A DNA stretch of 64,000 bases. Source: Peteryoungia wuzhouensis (GTDB lineage Bacteria; Pseudomonadota; Alphaproteobacteria; Rhizobiales; Rhizobiaceae). The notes beneath the pieces were generated by a model. It did no database searches. It saw nothing but the letters and a program-made list of their open reading frames with translations, and was not told where the DNA came from. Shown piece after piece: positions 27,284 to 35,191 of this stretch. The stretch covers positions 186,001 through 250,000 of the forward strand of contig NZ_QJRY01000001.1 in the NCBI RefSeq assembly GCF_003205195.1, given 5' to 3'. Position 1 is the first letter of the stretch. Each line of letters starts with the position of its first letter. The translations under genes and the position numbers were made by a program.

Positions 27284-27896
27284 CCAGCATGTAAGCCGCG
27301 ACAGCCACCAGCAGCCAGCCGGCAGCACGGCCGATGGCAATGGTGAGGCCGGGGTTTGAGACCAGCGCCTCGCGGCCCCGGGCGGCGGCGAGCGCTAGGC
27401 CGCCATAGACGATTAGTTGGATGGCCATGGTGAGGGCGCCCATGACGAGGGCCTGTGACCAGAAGGGGCCATAGACCGGCTTCATGAATGGCGGATAGAC
27501 GGCGAGGATGAAGGTCCAGGCCTTGGGGTTGAGCAGGCAGGTGAGCAGCCCCTGCGCGAAGATCTTGATCGTGGCGCGGCGCGCTTCGCCTTCGACATGG
27601 TCGACGGTGATGCTGCTGCGGGCGAGGCTCATCCCGATCCAGATCATATAGCCTGCGCCAAGCACCAGCATCACAGGGCTTAGCGTCGGGATGAGCGTCG
27701 AGAGCGCTGCCACGGCGACAGTGCCTAAGAGCGTGTGGCAGGCGCCGCCGGCCATCATGCCAAAGGTGGCGGCCAGACCGGCGCGGCGGCCGCCGGTCAG
27801 CGCATTGGCGAGAACGAAGAGCATATCCATGCCGGGGACGACGATGATGCCGGTGAGAAGCAGGGTGAAAAGCCAGAGGTTTTCGGTGTAGGTCAT
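27261..27896 (-). CDS. LysE family amino-acid exporter
   Basis: 211 residues with about six membrane helices and the family pattern PGMDMLFVLANALTGGRRAGLAATFG near the N-terminus (LysE/RhtB group, PGP-type loop). These proteins export amino acids or related compounds. The gene is divergent from a WYL regulator, which is the likely controller. The 3' end overlaps the GNAT gene on the other strand by 23 bases. Confidence 0.9.
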   Translation of the reverse strand: MTYTENLWLFTLLLTGIIVVPGMDMLFVLANALTGGRRAGLAATFGMMAGGACHTLLGTVAVAALSTLIPTLSPVMLVLGAGYMIWIGMSLARSSITVDHVEGEARRATIKIFAQGLLTCLLNPKAWTFILAVYPPFMKPVYGPFWSQALVMGALTMAIQLIVYGGLALAAARGREALVSNPGLTIAIGRAAGWLLVAVAAYMLVRSWQGW

Positions 27897-27982
27897 GTCA
27901 GTTGCCTGTCGTGTCTGATCTGTCTGATGACTCGATCACGCCGGTTTTTCAGCGTGTTGGGGCGTGCTATACAGAGGGCCAA

Positions 27983-28000
27983 CTGACAGAGATGTGTCAG
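27983..28000. promoter_or_regulatory. Inverted repeat in the lysE / WYL-regulator intergenic region
   Basis: CTGACA and TGTCAG arms separated by GAGATG, 18 bases before the regulator start and between the two divergent genes. Likely binding site of the regulator encoded at 28019. Confidence 0.55.
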
Positions 28001-28018
28001 GAGTGACGAGGTGACCGC

Positions 28019-28726
28019 ATGCGCAAGGCCTCCCGGCTATTCGAAATCATCCAGATCCTCAGGCTCGCCAACCAGCCGCTAACCGCACAGCAGATGGCCG
28101 AGCGGCTGGAGGTCAGTGAGCGCTCGATCTACCGCGACATCGCCGCGCTCCAGGCGATGCGCGTGCCAATCGAGGGCGAGCGCGGCATCGGCTATATCCT
28201 ACGGCCCGGTTTTCACCTGCCGCCGTTGATGTTTTCCGCGGAGGAGACGGAGGCGATCGTGCTTGGCATGGCGCTCAACAAGCGCACCGGCGACCGGGAG
28301 CTCGGCGAGGCTTCGGGTCGCGTGCTCGACAAGATCGCGGCGGCCCTGCCTGCCCCCTTGCGCCAGGCGCTCTCGTCGCGCGCGCTGCATGCCTGGGGCA
28401 GCGCCATCCCGACTGCCGACGCGGTCGATCTCGGCCTTGTGCGCCGGGCGATCCGCGACGAGGAGAAACTGGCGATCGACTATCGCGACGAGCAGGCCAA
28501 TGTGACCCATCGGATCATCCGGCCGGTTACGCTGATCTATTATTCCGAGGCGGCGGTGGTCGTCGGCTGGTGCGAGCTGCGCGACGGCATCCGCAATTTC
28601 CGCATCGACCGGGTGCTCACCTGTGAACCGACGGGCTCGGGGTTTGTTGGCGAGGGCGAGGCGCTCAGGCGGCTGTGGATTGCGGGGTGGCGGACAGGTG
28701 GCTCAACCGCGCCGGCCTCCGCCTGA
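28019..28726 (+). CDS. YafY-type HTH-WYL transcriptional regulator
   Basis: 235 residues. An N-terminal winged helix (MRKASRLFEIIQILRLANQPLTAQQMAERL and then SERSIYRDIAALQ) precedes a C-terminal WYL domain (DEEKLAIDYRDEQANVTHRI, then VVGWCELRDGIRNFRIDRV). The WYL domain binds ligands, often nucleic acids or small molecules. Start ATG 28019 after GAGG. Divergent from the LysE exporter, which it probably controls. Confidence 0.9.
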   Translation: MRKASRLFEIIQILRLANQPLTAQQMAERLEVSERSIYRDIAALQAMRVPIEGERGIGYILRPGFHLPPLMFSAEETEAIVLGMALNKRTGDRELGEASGRVLDKIAAALPAPLRQALSSRALHAWGSAIPTADAVDLGLVRRAIRDEEKLAIDYRDEQANVTHRIIRPVTLIYYSEAAVVVGWCELRDGIRNFRIDRVLTCEPTGSGFVGEGEALRRLWIAGWRTGGSTAPASA

Positions 28727-28738
28727 AAGGCAACAAAA

Positions 28739-28769
28739 AAGCCTGCTGCACGGGTGGTGCGGCAGGCTT
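28739..28769. terminator. Bidirectional terminator
   Basis: Stem AAGCCTGCTGCA / TGCGGCAGGCTT with one wobble; on the minus strand it is followed by TTTTTTGTT, ending the desaturase message. It also closes the regulator gene on the plus strand. Confidence 0.85.
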
Positions 28770-28817
28770 GTTTCTCTCGGCCAGACAGGCTTGCACCCTG
28801 CCATAGCCTGTTTTTAA

Positions 28818-29870
28818 TCAGGCAACCACAGCCAGCCGGTTTGCCTCGCGGAACGACACGAGACGGCCGAGTTTTTCGTCCCAGAGCACGAGCTTCACGC
28901 AGGCGAAGCTTTCCTTCAGGGTGATGCGGCTGATGGTCTTCAGCTCCGGATGGTCGCGGAGAACCTCCGGCAGACGGTAGAAGGGGATCTTGCTCGACAG
29001 GTGATGCACATGGTGCACGCCAATATGGCCGGTCAGCCAGCGCAGGCCCCAGGGCAGATCGTAATGGGATGCGCCGTGGAGCGCTGCGTGCTGGAACTGC
29101 CATTCCGGCGGGGCCGACCAGTGGGTGTCCTCGAACTGGTGCTGGACATAAAAGAGCCAGATGCCGGCGGCACCGGCCAAGAGCACGATCGGCAGATGCA
29201 CGACGAGGAAGGGCCAGAGGCCGACGGCCCAGATCATCAGGGCGGCGAAGAGCGCCATGCCGAGATTGGTGGCCATGGTCGAGATCCAGGGCAGCGCGCC
29301 TTCCTTCATCATGCCGATCGGCAGGCGCTGCTTCAAGAGGAAGACCCAGGCCGGGCCGACGCCGAAGAGGATGATCGGGTGGCGATAGAGGCGGTAGCCG
29401 AAGCGACCCCAGGCGGAGAGCGCCTTGTATTCGGCGACCGTGAGCGTAGTGATATCGCCGACGCCGCGTTCGTCGAGATTGCCAGCGGTGGCATGGTGTT
29501 CGGCATGCGCCCGGCGCCAGTAATCGTAAGGCGTGAAGGTGAGCACGCCCAGGATGCGGCCGGTCCAGTCGTCGACGCTGCGGCGGGCGAAGAAGGCGCC
29601 GTGGCCGCAATCATGCTGGATGATGAAAAGGCGCAGCAGGAAGGCGGCCGCCGGCACTGTCAGCACGAGGCCCGGCCAGAAGGCGAAATGGTAGCTCAAG
29701 AGCGCGCCGAGCCAGAGCATGACGAAGGGCACGATGGTGATGGCGAGTTCGAAAGTGCTGCGCGCCAGGCGCGGCTTGCGGTAGGCATTGACGATCTTCA
29801 GCCACATCTTCGCGTCGGGTGTCTCGTCCGCGATGGCAATGTCGTTGCTGTAGTCGATAGCGGCACTCAT
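28818..29870 (-). CDS. Fatty acid desaturase family protein
   Basis: 350-residue membrane di-iron enzyme. The three His boxes are visible: HDCGHGAFF, HAEHHATAGN and GVHHVHHLSSKIPFY, as in acyl-lipid/acyl-CoA desaturases of the DesA type. Four hydrophobic helices separate them. ATG 29870 (MSAAIDYSND) follows AGGTGCC; the frame extends upstream without a ribosome site. It is monocistronic with its own terminator and likely adjusts membrane fluidity, but its substrate and regiospecificity cannot be read from the sequence. Confidence 0.9.
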   Translation of the reverse strand: MSAAIDYSNDIAIADETPDAKMWLKIVNAYRKPRLARSTFELAITIVPFVMLWLGALLSYHFAFWPGLVLTVPAAAFLLRLFIIQHDCGHGAFFARRSVDDWTGRILGVLTFTPYDYWRRAHAEHHATAGNLDERGVGDITTLTVAEYKALSAWGRFGYRLYRHPIILFGVGPAWVFLLKQRLPIGMMKEGALPWISTMATNLGMALFAALMIWAVGLWPFLVVHLPIVLLAGAAGIWLFYVQHQFEDTHWSAPPEWQFQHAALHGASHYDLPWGLRWLTGHIGVHHVHHLSSKIPFYRLPEVLRDHPELKTISRITLKESFACVKLVLWDEKLGRLVSFREANRLAVVA

Positions 29871-30135
29871 GCGGCACCTCCAGACAAAGGATGGCGACGC
29901 TCGGTCGCAAGACGGATTGCAACGTGCAACAGCAGCGCACGCGGCTCTGGGCATCCAAGGGAGAGGCCCGAAGGGGTGGTCATGGTCGGCTGGCTTTCGT
30001 GACGGGAGAAATCGGCCCGCCCTCCCAGGAACGGGTGCGCCCTCCTAGCAGGTCGCGCGCCGCTTGTCGCCCCGGAACTCGGATGCTCGGCCGGATGCGG
30101 CAATTTCGACCGATGCGCAGGACAACATGAGAACG

Positions 30136-30168
30136 CAAAACGCCCCGGCGGACGAGAGCCGGGGCGTC
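30136..30168 (-). terminator. Terminator after the exported protein gene
   Basis: Perfect 10-bp stem ACGCCCCGGC / GCCGGGGCGT followed on the minus strand by TTTTGC. Confidence 0.8.
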
Positions 30169-30194
30169 GATGACTGGAGGGCAAAGACCCGTGA

Positions 30195-30686
30195 TCAGCC
30201 GGCCGGCTTGATCGAAGACAGGATCTTGTTGACTTCCGGCATATTCTTTTCTTCGGTTTCGGCCGATGCCCAGTAGGTGACGATGGCGATCTTCTCGGGC
30301 GAGAGGGTCACGATGCCGACGCCGATGGTGACCGGGCCTTCCTTGTCGGTGCCCTTCCACGACAGGGTCTCGTAGGCCATGCCGTTCTGTTCGCCCTTCG
30401 ATTCGGTCTGGCTGGCCGGATCCGGGGTCACGCCGTTCTGTTCGAGGAACGCGAAGGTGTCGCTGATGACCTTTTCCATGTCTTCCGCGCCGGCGACGTC
30501 GAAGGAGATGTAGGTGCCGTGGTCGGGCGAATTGCCTTCGACGCCGTAGTCGGTTTCGGTCGGCTGCCAGTCATCCGGGATTTCGACGGTGGCCGCCGGC
30601 TCGTCCGAGGGGAAGGTGAAGGTGCCGGCGAGCGAGGTGCCCGCGGTCAGGAGGATGATTGCCGTGGTGGCAAGAAACTTGTTCAT
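30195..30686 (-). CDS. Hypothetical exported protein
   Basis: 163 residues. Signal peptide MNKFLATTAIILLTAGTSLA then a mature protein beginning GTFTFPSDEPAATVEIPDDW. The remainder looks like a small beta-rich domain similar in outline to the PsbP/LppA-type histidine-free domains, but I cannot assign it. Start at ATG 30686 (upstream in-frame ATG at 30737 lacks a signal). One cysteine-free chain; no partner gene. Confidence 0.65.
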   Translation of the reverse strand: MNKFLATTAIILLTAGTSLAGTFTFPSDEPAATVEIPDDWQPTETDYGVEGNSPDHGTYISFDVAGAEDMEKVISDTFAFLEQNGVTPDPASQTESKGEQNGMAYETLSWKGTDKEGPVTIGVGIVTLSPEKIAIVTYWASAETEEKNMPEVNKILSSIKPAG

Positions 30687-31180
30687 CGGATGTGCCCGTT
30701 GGTGAGAGATGGTCCAGCGCAAAACGCCTGCGGCCACTCGGCTCTCAGACGATCACGCAGGCGGCTTCATAGCAGGTGTCCGTGAAGAATCGTTGTACTC
30801 TTTTTGTAGAGACTGACAGCATTTGCAAATATATTGCGATAAGGTGAATAAAGAGATGGCGCGGTCGGCAAGGGGTCTGCAAGGCGCCGTTACCGGTGAA
30901 ACCGATCGTTGTGCCGGGGAGAAACCGGACCGGGAATGATCGGGAAAGACCCTATTCTCCAAGCGATTGGGTGATTGCCGGCAGGCGGCCCGCCACGGCA
31001 AGTCCTGCCGGCGGCGGATTTTCACTTGTCACCACGAGGCAGAGTCCCTATATTGCCGCCATCGAAGATTGCGAGTGACTTTGTCTACGCGCCTCAAGCG
31101 CACGCCAGATTTCCTTCAACGTCGATATACCGCCGGTCGAATGTCTCTCCGGCAAGCCCAACGATTGAAAGGAAATCGTT
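30687..31180. other. Intergenic region with cspA leader
   Basis: About 490 bases without a convincing gene. It contains a strong promoter at 31025-31053 and a leader of about 120 bases for cspA. A short open frame at 30896-31078 overlaps the promoter and has no family resemblance, so I do not call it. Confidence 0.55.
31025..31053 (+). promoter_or_regulatory. Sigma-70 promoter of cspA
   Basis: CTTGTC and CTATAT separated by exactly 17 bases, a near-perfect match to the rhizobial housekeeping consensus CTTGAC-N17-CTATAT. The predicted start lies near 31060, giving a long leader of about 120 bases typical of cold-shock genes. Confidence 0.75.
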
Positions 31181-31390
31181 ATGAACACAGGTACCGTCAA
31201 GTGGTTCAACAGCACCAAGGGTTTTGGCTTCATCCAGCCGGATGAAGGCTCTGCCGACGTGTTCGTCCACATCTCCGCAGTTCAGCGCGCTGGCATGCGT
31301 GACCTCGTCGAAGGTCAGAAGATCGCTTACGATCTGGTCCAGGACAAGCGTTCGGGCAAGAGCTCGGCCGACAACCTGCGCGCCGCTTAA
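31181..31390 (+). CDS. cspA: Cold-shock protein, CspA family
   Basis: 69 residues with the RNA-binding motifs KGFGFIQPD (RNP1) and VFVHISAVQ (RNP2). The protein binds single-stranded RNA and acts as an RNA chaperone. ATG after AAAGGAAAT. A long leader suggests post-transcriptional control by temperature or growth phase. It is followed by a terminator and then rpsU, an arrangement seen in rhizobia. Confidence 0.95.
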   Translation: MNTGTVKWFNSTKGFGFIQPDEGSADVFVHISAVQRAGMRDLVEGQKIAYDLVQDKRSGKSSADNLRAA

Positions 31391-31450
31391 GGATTTGTCG
31401 CTCGCCCCGCTCTTCGTCGTTTCGTCGGCTTGCGGGGTAGAGTGACGAGG

Positions 31451-31478
31451 AAAGGTCGGGTGTTGCCCGGCCTTTTTT
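31451..31478 (+). terminator. Terminator of cspA
   Basis: Stem GGTCGGGT / GCCCGGCC (one G-U pair) with a GTT-type loop and six T residues. Confidence 0.85.
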
Positions 31479-31628
31479 GTTTTGTCTATGGCCTGCCGAC
31501 AGGTTATACGACAGCCCATTCATCCCGACCCGTTCGGGATCTTCGCCGGGGCTTGGCGCGTTTTCTCTTACGCACCCCTCATCCGAAACTCGAGATAATC
31601 GGGCCCCAAGCCCGGAAAGGAAACGACC

Positions 31629-31874
31629 GTGCAAGTTCTCGTTCGTGACAACAACGTCGACCAGGCACTCCGCGTGCTCAAGAAGAAGATGCAGCGCGAA
31701 GGCCTGTTCCGCGAAATGAAGGCGCGCAGCGCATTCGAAAAGCCGTCGGAAAAGCGCGTTCGCGAAAAGGCAGAAGCCGTTCGCCGTCAGCGCAAGCTGG
31801 CGCGCAAGAAGATGCAGCGCGAAGGCCTGCTGCCGGCGCCGAAGAAGGCTGCCGTTCGCGGCGGCGCTCGCTAA
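31629..31874 (+). CDS. rpsU: 30S ribosomal protein S21
   Basis: 81-residue basic protein. [20 protein letters not shown] and the repeated KKKMQREGL motif are characteristic of S21, which sits on the 30S platform near the anti-Shine-Dalgarno. The start is GTG after AAAGGAAAC. The C-terminal tail ([15 protein letters not shown]) is the extended rhizobial type. It has its own upstream region separate from cspA. Confidence 0.95.
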   Translation: MQVLVRDNNVDQALRVLKKKMQREGLFREMKARSAFEKPSEKRVREKAEAVRRQRKLARKKMQREGLLPAPKKAAVRGGAR

Positions 31875-32000
31875 GACCGCCCAATCCATCCGTGCGCCCC
31901 AGGGCGCGCGGATCGCCTGCCGACTGTATTCCGTCCCCACTCCGTCCCGTCGGGGCACGCCCGTCGACTGAGAGCATCCGTTTCAAGCGGCGCCCCTTAA

Positions 32001-32068
32001 ATGCTCTCCCTGTTTGTTTTTCCGCATTTCCGCCCGCAAAGCCGCTTCATCCTTTTGCTGGAAATGCC
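32001..32068. repeat. Diverged copy of the rhizobial-type palindromic repeat
   Basis: Same layout as 20021-20089: ATGCTCTCCCTGTTTGTTTT, then a stem GCATTTCC (32024-32031) / GGAAATGC (32060-32067) with the same 28-base loop. Compared with the other copy, the changed stem bases are matched on the opposite arm. Confidence 0.75.
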
Positions 32069-32107
32069 CCAGAGCCGACACGCACATCCCTGCAGGAAGG
32101 ACCGGAC

Positions 32108-32338
32108 ATGACCGCCACCAAAGACACGTTTTTCAAGCCTGAAAAGGTTTCGCCCCAGGACAAGGCGGCCACGACCGACAGCGTTGCACGTTCGCTGATC
32201 GAGGCCGAAGCCGTGGCGCGCGAGAAGAAGACCGAAGCCTTGAAGGCGCTGCGCCTTCAGCGCGAGGCACTGGAAGCCGAAAACGCCCCGGCGCCGAAGA
32301 AGCGCGCCGTGCGCAAGGCTGCCGTCAAGCGCGGCTGA
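32108..32338 (+). CDS. Hypothetical basic protein with S21-like tail
   Basis: 76 residues starting MTATKDTFFKPEKVSPQDKA after GCAGGAAGG. The sequence is Lys/Ala/Glu-rich with a central predicted helix and ends PAPKKRAVRKAAVKRG, closely resembling the C-terminal tail of S21 encoded 230 bases upstream ([13 protein letters not shown]). It may be a ribosome-associated or nucleic-acid-binding protein; this is inference. No family recognised otherwise. Confidence 0.6.
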   Translation: MTATKDTFFKPEKVSPQDKAATTDSVARSLIEAEAVAREKKTEALKALRLQREALEAENAPAPKKRAVRKAAVKRG

Positions 32339-32517
32339 CGGTCGAAACGACCCTCAGACATCCGACTATCCCGCCAGAGTTTCCCGCCGTGACCCGTCTC
32401 GACGGCTTCAGGCTGTGTCATTGATCCACAATCTGCAACGCCAGACCGGCATCTCCCCCATGGCTGGGAGAGAGCCGGCCAGCGCTTTGGCTGAAAACGC
32501 TCCAGGCGCAGTTGCGA

Positions 32518-33294
32518 CTACCGCGCCCCTGCCGTCAGGTTGAAATAGGCGCCCTGCGGATCCTGGCAGGCAGCGATCCAGGAGCCACCCGGAACCGGGT
32601 GCGGCTCCATCAGCACCTGCCCGCCGAGCGACTTCACCTTTTCGACCGCCGCATCAATGGCCGGGACGATGAAGTAGAAACCCCAATAGGGCATGGGCAT
32701 TTCCGGACGCTTCGTCATCATGCCGCCAATGCCACGCTCGCCCAGCTTGAAGGTCTGGTAGATGCCCATGGCGTCCATATCGACGGCCATGTCCTTCTGC
32801 CAGCCGAATCGGGCGGCGTAAAAGTCCCAGACCTTTTCCCAGTCGCCGGCCATCAGCTCGTTCCAACCCACGGTTCCGGTGCTGCCGGGGGTCGGCCAGC
32901 TGCCGGTCTCGCCATCGGGCATTTGGGGCGTCATGATGCAGACGACGGCCCCTTGCGGATCGGCGACCACGGCAAAACGACCGATGCCGGGAATGTCCTC
33001 CGGTGCACGATGGATGGCGCCACCATTGCTCTCGTATTCGGCTGCCGTCTTGTCGACGTCATCGACATGGATGTAGCCGGTCCAATTCGGGGGGATGCCC
33101 TGGCCCTTCATCTCATCGCTCAGCGTCATCATGCCCGTGACCCCCATCGGAAAGCCTGAAATGGCGAAGGTGGTGTAGGTAAAATCCCCCATGTCCATAT
33201 CGGTCGGCTCCCAGCCCAGCAGCGGGCCGTAAAAGGCTTTGGCCGCAGCCGTGTCCGGGGTCATCAGTTCGTGCCAGATAAATGTGCCGTGCAT
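32518..33294 (-). CDS. VOC family protein (two glyoxalase-like domains)
   Basis: 258 residues containing two vicinal-oxygen-chelate domains, each with a HELMTPD/WNELMAG-type start and an end such as PQGAVVCIMTPQ and PQGAYFNLTAGAR. The organisation is that of glyoxalase/bleomycin-resistance-like proteins of unknown substrate. It is last in an operon with DUF1579 and DUF899 genes (gap 29 bases) controlled by a divergent MarR. Confidence 0.88.
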   Translation of the reverse strand: MHGTFIWHELMTPDTAAAKAFYGPLLGWEPTDMDMGDFTYTTFAISGFPMGVTGMMTLSDEMKGQGIPPNWTGYIHVDDVDKTAAEYESNGGAIHRAPEDIPGIGRFAVVADPQGAVVCIMTPQMPDGETGSWPTPGSTGTVGWNELMAGDWEKVWDFYAARFGWQKDMAVDMDAMGIYQTFKLGERGIGGMMTKRPEMPMPYWGFYFIVPAIDAAVEKVKSLGGQVLMEPHPVPGGSWIAACQDPQGAYFNLTAGAR

Positions 33295-33323
33295 GCGCAG
33301 TTCCTCTCTGTTTTTCCCGGCCG

Positions 33324-33812
33324 TCAGCCGATCCGTTTTGCTTCGCTTTTCATGAAGGTCTTGAAACTGCCATCCGGCTGCCGGACGCTGCCGGAAAAGG
33401 TCCTGGTGTCATCATCGATGAAGTGAATGACATCCCGATAAAGCTCGTTTCGGGACGGGTCTTCCATGCTCGGACCTTCCGCCTCGAGCACCAGGGTCTG
33501 GCCATCGTCTTCCAGCCAGCCCTTGTAGATCCAGAACGTGTCCATCATCGAGCCGATCCAGCTGCCGACATAGTGGCCGAGCCTTGGATCGTAGCCGACG
33601 GTCATGACCAGGCTGGCCTGCATGCCGTCGCCCATGGCGCCCTGCCCTTCGGCCACGACCCAGAGGCCGCCGAGGGAACGGACCTTCTCGGTCCAACGCT
33701 TCATCGGGTCTTCGGGATCATAGCCCTCCACGGCAGACGAGGTGACATAGAGCCAGTCGCCGACCAAACGATCGAGCACGCGGTGATGTTCGGTGGGTTG
33801 GGGAAAATCCAT
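33324..33812 (-). CDS. DUF1579 family protein
   Basis: 162 residues. The pattern HHRVLDRLVGDWLYVTSSA at the N-terminus and VGYDPRLGHYVGSWIGSMMD in the middle identify DUF1579, a lipocalin-like beta-barrel family of unknown function. It lies 12 bases after the DUF899 gene and 29 before the VOC gene, and no key residue is missing. Confidence 0.88.
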   Translation of the reverse strand: MDFPQPTEHHRVLDRLVGDWLYVTSSAVEGYDPEDPMKRWTEKVRSLGGLWVVAEGQGAMGDGMQASLVMTVGYDPRLGHYVGSWIGSMMDTFWIYKGWLEDDGQTLVLEAEGPSMEDPSRNELYRDVIHFIDDDTRTFSGSVRQPDGSFKTFMKSEAKRIG

Positions 33813-33824
33813 GACGACACCTCC

Positions 33825-34592
33825 TCAGTGACAACAGCCGGCCTTCTCGACCGGCTTTTGCGCATATTCGTCCTTGCGCTTGACGAAGCTCAGCGTGCCC
33901 GTCTCGTTGCGACCGAGCGGCGCGTGGTCGAGGATCATCAGCGTGCCCAGGGCTTCCTCGCCGCCGCGGGCATATTGGGAATAGGTATGGAAAACCTGGC
34001 CCTGCCCGTCCTTGTAGAAGGAGGAGAGGCCGGGCAGTTCATCATGGGCCTTTTCGCTGGGTGTCTGACGGAAATTATAGGTGACCGAGCCGGAGGCCAG
34101 CTGTTCCGGCGTGAAGGAAACGTGGAAGTCGTAATTGAAATCGCTATCCGCGGAAGAGACCCAGGGGAAATGCCAGTTCATCCTGACCTTGTAGGCTTCG
34201 ATCTTCGAGAGCGGCGCGCGGGATACGGTCACGAAGGTGACGTCGTGATTGTTGAGATGCGGCAGCATGCCTTCGATGTGGTCGGCGAAGAAGGAGCAGC
34301 CGGGACAGCCGGCATCCCAGTCGGGGCCGAACATGAAATGGTTGATCATCAGCTGGCTGCGGCCCTCAAAGAGATCGGAGAGCGTCTTCTCGCCTTCGGG
34401 CGTCTGGAAGCGGTAGTCCTTGTCCACCTTGACCCAGGGCAGCGCGCGCCGTGCTGCATTCACCCTGTCGCGCTGGTGCGTGAGTTCCTTCTCCTGCTGC
34501 AGCAGGGCCTTGCGGGCTTCAAGCCACGCTTCACGGGAGACGATTCGAGATGCCGGATCGGACATCGGCGGCAACTTAGCGGCATATTCCAT
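33825..34592 (-). CDS. DUF899 family thioredoxin-fold protein
   Basis: 255 residues starting MEYAAKLPPM after AGGAGGAT. It has the DUF899 pattern and a Cys-x2-Cys pair (GCPGC, Cys96 and Cys99) within FGPDWDAGCPGCSFFADH, as in thioredoxin-like oxidoreductases. The C-terminus ends KAGCCH. Likely role: thiol-based redox or detoxification step, inferred. First gene of the operon DUF899-DUF1579-VOC; the divergent MarR gene starts 50 bases away. Confidence 0.88.
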   Translation of the reverse strand: MEYAAKLPPMSDPASRIVSREAWLEARKALLQQEKELTHQRDRVNAARRALPWVKVDKDYRFQTPEGEKTLSDLFEGRSQLMINHFMFGPDWDAGCPGCSFFADHIEGMLPHLNNHDVTFVTVSRAPLSKIEAYKVRMNWHFPWVSSADSDFNYDFHVSFTPEQLASGSVTYNFRQTPSEKAHDELPGLSSFYKDGQGQVFHTYSQYARGGEEALGTLMILDHAPLGRNETGTLSFVKRKDEYAQKPVEKAGCCH

Positions 34593-34615
34593 TGTTCTGA
34601 TCCTCCTCTTGACAT

Positions 34616-34635
34616 ATAGGTTGATATCAACATAT
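34616..34635. promoter_or_regulatory. Operator in the DUF899 / marR intergenic region
   Basis: Core palindrome GTTGATATCAAC flanked by ATA and TAT with one mismatch on each side. It falls within the spacer between a TTGACA (34609-34614) and ATATTT (34632-34637), 17 bases apart, so a bound MarR would block the promoter. Confidence 0.7.
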
Positions 34636-34642
34636 TTAATCC

Positions 34643-35089
34643 ATGTCAAACTTGCCTGTGATTCCCTATTCCACCACCATTCATGTGCGCGATACTTGCC
34701 TGTGTCTGCATGCGCAGCGTGCCGCACGCGCGCTCGCACGCCGCTTCGACGCGGCGCTGAAGCCTTCGGGGCTGACCAATCAGCAGTTTTCCCTGATGAT
34801 GGCGTTGAACCGACCGGAACCGCCGCCGATGGGACCTGTTGCCAGGCTTCTGGCCATGGATCGCACAACATTGACGGCGGCGCTCAAGCCACTTTCGACG
34901 CGTGGTTGGGTGTCGGTCGAGCCGGACCCGAAGGACAGGCGGGGCAGACTTCTGCGACTGACGGCGGAGGGCGCCGAGGCGCTGTCGAGCGCCGTGCCGA
35001 TCTGGAAGCAGGTGCATCGCGACATCGAGGCGGGGCTGACGAACGATCCGCACGTGCTGCGGCAGGGCTTGCTGGAGGTGAGCGTCTGA
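34643..35089 (+). CDS. MarR family transcriptional regulator
   Basis: 148 residues with the MarR fold: TCLCLHAQRAARALARRFDA, then PVARLLAMDRTTLTAALKPL (recognition helix) and EPDPKDRRGRLLRLTAEG (wing). The start assigned leaves almost no leader after the predicted promoter, so translation may be leaderless or may use a downstream GTG near 34685. Two cysteines (DTCLCLHA) near residue 20 could make it redox-sensing. Likely represses the divergent DUF899 operon and itself. Confidence 0.88.
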   Translation: MSNLPVIPYSTTIHVRDTCLCLHAQRAARALARRFDAALKPSGLTNQQFSLMMALNRPEPPPMGPVARLLAMDRTTLTAALKPLSTRGWVSVEPDPKDRRGRLLRLTAEGAEALSSAVPIWKQVHRDIEAGLTNDPHVLRQGLLEVSV

Positions 35090-35191
35090 TGGGGCGTTGC
35101 AGAGGGTGGGCCGCGGGGTTCCGCCCGCCTTTGGAAAGCCCCATGCGGACCAGATGCGCAGGTCGTCGTCGCGGATCCAGTGTGAAAGAGG

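Noticed and set aside
30896..31078. Short open frame of 60 codons before cspA
   Set aside because: Overlaps the strong cspA promoter, lacks a ribosome site and family resemblance.
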